DNA of 64,000 nucleotides from Symsagittifera roscoffensis (Eukaryota; Xenacoelomorpha; Acoela; Convolutidae): positions 27,493,801 to 27,557,800 of the forward strand of contig NC_087066.1 in assembly GCF_963678635.1 (NCBI RefSeq). Direction: 5' to 3'. Position numbers and translations under genes: made by a program. A model generated the notes under the pieces. That model saw nothing but the letters and a program-made list of their open reading frames with translations, had not been told where the DNA came from and did not search any database. Below are positions 61,226-64,000 of this stretch, piece after piece. Numbering within the stretch: the stretch's first letter is position 1; each line of letters begins with the position of its first letter.

Positions 61226-62555
61226 GATTTCTCTCAATTTTAATACAACAAACGTTACTCGTTCGGGTTAGTTGCTCGAAGTTACACAAAGTCGCAAAAA
61301 AACAAACAGTTTTCTCGACACTAACAGTTTTTCATTTTTTAAATTTGACATATCACTCGGCCCGTTCGGATAATTGTTTGTGGTACCTGATTTTGCGTGG
61401 AATAAAACAAAACGAAAACACGCCAGAATACAAAGTTTCTCCTCTTTTTCAATGGTCGGAACAAAAACCTTTTAGATTGAGTTATAACCGATGGTCTTAA
61501 CTCATAGAGTAATTTCGGATAGGGTACACCGTCTGCTCGTCACGCTATCTTATTTTCGGCCGGATAGATTCGTGCAACTTCTTAGTCTAATACCGATCCT
61601 AATCTTACTCTTATACTATTCTAGTCTCAGGTTGTTTAACTAGTCTCTGCTAGGCTCAATAGATCTAGGGTATACTGGTTTATTGCGGCTGCTGAAGTTC
61701 TCTTGGAGAGTCAACTAATTTCTAAGTTAAATTCAAATCTCTCTGGTGCTGAAATTACAAGTAATTTCAGCACTTACAAATAAGTGGGTTGTTAGTAAGA
61801 TGGATCATGATTGGTTAATATTAAATACTTTACAATGGTAAAATATCTAATTTATCCAATCATAAAATGTAGTTTAGATCAGGTTCCACCCATCCGGGTT
61901 TTACAGAGTTTTTTAGAATAATTTTTCTGCAATTCAAAGGATGGATGATGGACGTTGGTATTTGGCGAACATCATATTTCTTCTGGGTTCTCCTGTTAGA
62001 GAAGTTCCAGGATCAATCGTTGTGTCTTCTTATGACAACGACTGGGTTTTCTCAACAAACTCAAATCTGATTTCAGAATGGTTTGCTATGACAGTTTTTT
62101 CTGTTTCATGTAGAGAACTTCTTTTGTGTTCAACCTAGTCTGGGAATGGCGTGGAGATTGTGCGTGGAGGGGATGCCTGGTTACTCGGATCTGTACGTAT
62201 ACTTGAACATCGAGGTGGTCATTGGTCTAGTTCAATGAAGTCCTTTTCTGCGAAGTCAAGTCGTACTCTAAATCCTTTGAGTTGTGATTGTGGACGGCAT
62301 ATTGATTGTTGTTGGCCATTCTTTTTCGAGTGTAGTGGGGTCCTTTTGTCTTTGGATGTTCGTCTTTGGTGTTGTATGCTGATCTATATACTGCAAGGTG
62401 TAATTTACATCTTATAAAATTTTTATTAGTTCGGTGTTTTAATTATGATTTTGGTTAGTTGTTTTCACAAAAGCTTTTGTTTTTGTTCGGTTATTTTGAA
62501 GAGTTACTCACCCTTGAGTACCTCTTATTAAAAATAGAAGTGTGGTCACAATGCG
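61226..62555. other. Stretch with coding-like but unassigned frames
   Basis: Starts with the dispersed repeat at about 61345-61460 (ttttgcgtggaataaaac, ending ggtcggaaca). At 61940-62420 both plus-strand frames (starting MDDGRWYLAN and EIVRGGDAWL) and minus-strand text rich in Thr/Pro are open for 60-90 codons. No family could be assigned and stops interrupt all of them. Confidence 0.35.
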
Positions 62556-62565
62556 TGGATGTAGC

Positions 62566-62625
62566 GCGGTGGGTTAGGCCGGCTATAGAGCCTGCTCAGG
62601 ACGTCCTCTCTGGTGGGTTAGGCCA
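62566..62625. repeat. Short direct repeat in a GC-richer patch
   Basis: ggtgggttaggcc occurs twice (about 62568 and 62612) in an unusually GC-rich patch (62550-62640). The first copy, with gtagcgcggtgggttagg, slightly resembles a tRNA-derived SINE A box, but no B box was found. Confidence 0.5.
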
Positions 62626-62659
62626 GGAGTGGGAGTATGATTTCGTGCGGTTTCTGTGA

Positions 62660-63479
62660 GAGGTCCTGTTATGTGATAACGTTTTATGTTGGGTTTATTG
62701 TGGTTTTTCTTATGTTTCGTTGGTTGTGTCCTTTTTTAAAAAATCAAATTGTTTTTGGTATGGGTTTGTCTTTTGACTTTTTTGTGTTTTATTATTTCTT
62801 TCTTAGACTTTATAATAGTCTTCAAAAGAATAAATTATCCAGTTTTAAACTGGGTTAATCCGGTTTGGGTACCGTTGGTTTCCTTTCCTTAGTCATGCTG
62901 TTATTCTATGATTTGTGGTGTTTAGTAAGCTGCATTGGTTAGTTTTGTTTAGTATATAATTCCTTTCCAACCGGGTTAAAGGAAAGTTTGAAACGTGTTA
63001 TCGTGTGTTAGAGTTGTTGAGTGTGAAAGCTTGAAACTGAAATTCATTATTTAAACAATTCTTCGTGGGCGAGCTGTGCGAGTTTGGATAGAATTTTTGT
63101 GCGAGTGAGTGGAAATATCAAAAGGTTAGTACTGCATTTTCGTTTTATCAATTTACTACATAGAATTTCAATTTTACTGCTAGTTTTTTGGGGAAAAATT
63201 AAGTTACAAATTTTCATCATTATTAGAATTACTGCTTTTAGGGAAAGAATTAATAAATTAATTTACTACATTGGTATGATTTTTATTGAATTTATCTAGT
63301 GCAAAATATTAATAGAGTTTTGAAGAATTTGAAGAAGTTTTCTATTTTTTATTTTTCTTTTGTGTAATTTGTAGGTGATCGTGGGATGAAGACTAAAAAT
63401 CTAAATAAGACATGGATAAGAATGGTTAGTATTTATTTCAAATTTATTAGTGAAGAATATGATAAATTATACTTACCTG
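62660..63479. other. Stretch without a supported gene
   Basis: AT-rich. It may be intron downstream of the minus-strand exon that ends at 63480. Confidence 0.35.
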
Positions 63480-63998
63480 TTAGTCGTCGGGGAAAAAACC
63501 GTGGGGGAAGATGTCGTGTATTATGTCGGAATTTGTTAGTAATTTTGCTAGTATGCGAATGATGTTTTTAGTTTGAAGCAGTGGCCAAAGCAATTGAAGT
63601 GCTTTAATAGTTTTTAGTTCTTCAGTGCCAACTGCAAACTCATAAGGTGTGTTTTGGATGAGATTATATAATTTGTGATTGTATTTAGTGTTGTGGATGA
63701 ATTCTAATATCGGGATTTCTATAGGTTGAATAAATTCATGTGGGATAAGGAAGGGTCTGGATTCTTCTGCGTTGAAGGTCTTCGTGATGGGACAAAAAAT
63801 ATACATTTGGGTTATGGGATCATAATTGCGAAGAATACCGTGAAGGTTAGTATCTTTGATGCAATATGTGAAGTTAAGAAAAAATGGTGATGTGTATTTA
63901 GAGTTAATAAATTGAAAACGGTGGTGTGGTTGTCTTGATGGAGTGTGTAGATCAAAATGATTTTGTATGAAGCGATAATATGTATGTGTGTGGGTTTG
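63480..63998 (-). CDS. Unidentified ORF entering from the right edge (partial)
   Basis: The minus-strand frame is open from the window edge for 172 codons, then stops at TAA (63480-63482), 3 bp before a perfect splice-donor match CAG|GTAAGT. The visible text includes NYDPITQMYIFCPITKTF, then IPHEFIQPIEIPILEF, then LKTIKALQLLWPLLQTKNII and ends FPHGFFPDD. The LQLLWPLLQTKNIIRILAKLL stretch vaguely recalls the cDENN segment LLF..LS..NIL.L..ALL, but this is too weak to assign. The ATG at 63806 is probably internal. A stop beside a strong donor suggests a 3' UTR intron, an alternative transcript end, or a frame that is not the true one. Confidence 0.45.
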   Translation of the reverse strand, partial: QTHTHTYYRFIQNHFDLHTPSRQPHHRFQFINSKYTSPFFLNFTYCIKDTNLHGILRNYDPITQMYIFCPITKTFNAEESRPFLIPHEFIQPIEIPILEFIHNTKYNHKLYNLIQNTPYEFAVGTEELKTIKALQLLWPLLQTKNIIRILAKLLTNSDIIHDIFPHGFFPDD

Positions 63999-64000
63999 TT

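Overview
This is a window of animal nuclear DNA from an AT-rich invertebrate-like genome. The evidence is a spliced Axin gene (a metazoan-specific Wnt-pathway scaffold) with canonical GT-AG introns, large tandem satellite blocks, and remnants of eukaryotic non-LTR and Ty3/gypsy retrotransposons. There are no bacterial operons, rRNAs, tRNAs or CRISPR arrays that I can support. I cannot name the species.

Layout. 1-15553: a higher-order satellite array of about 17 related units. Short units are about 749 bp and long units about 1000 bp, the long ones carrying an extra block of about 250 bp. A sub-block of 1.07-kb units has an internal duplication. 15255-23400: a composite segment amplified with the satellite. 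It contains satellite, a 43-codon ORF, a candidate gypsy LTR, a frameshifted gypsy gag, and LINE reverse-transcriptase sequence. It is present in three copies, two of them in perfect 2229-bp tandem. 22855-26100: the most complete copy of the antisense LINE (ORF1, endonuclease, linker, start of RT), which is inactivated. 26100-40500: gene-poor DNA with copies of a 0.5-kb dispersed element (TGTTCCGACT ends) and a 22-bp/76-bp satellite at 33.9-35.7 kb. 40522-45163: the 3' part of an Axin gene on the minus strand. Five exons join in one frame and give a beta-catenin-binding helix, a Ser/Asn-rich linker and a complete C-terminal DIX domain. 45-64 kb: gene-poor DNA with inverted-repeat elements (51.2-51.7, 52.1-53.3, 57.7-57.85 and 60.3-61.2 kb), a possible 54-aa membrane microprotein (53.63 kb), two overlapping unidentified ORFs (58.18-58.59 kb), and an ORF entering from the right edge on the minus strand.

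The only gene with an assignable function is Axin. Its recognisable parts are those that bind beta-catenin and that polymerise with Dishevelled. No RGS (APC-binding) exon was seen upstream in the window, so that part is either to the right, too divergent to recognise by eye, or lost. All alignments were made by eye; no database search was run.
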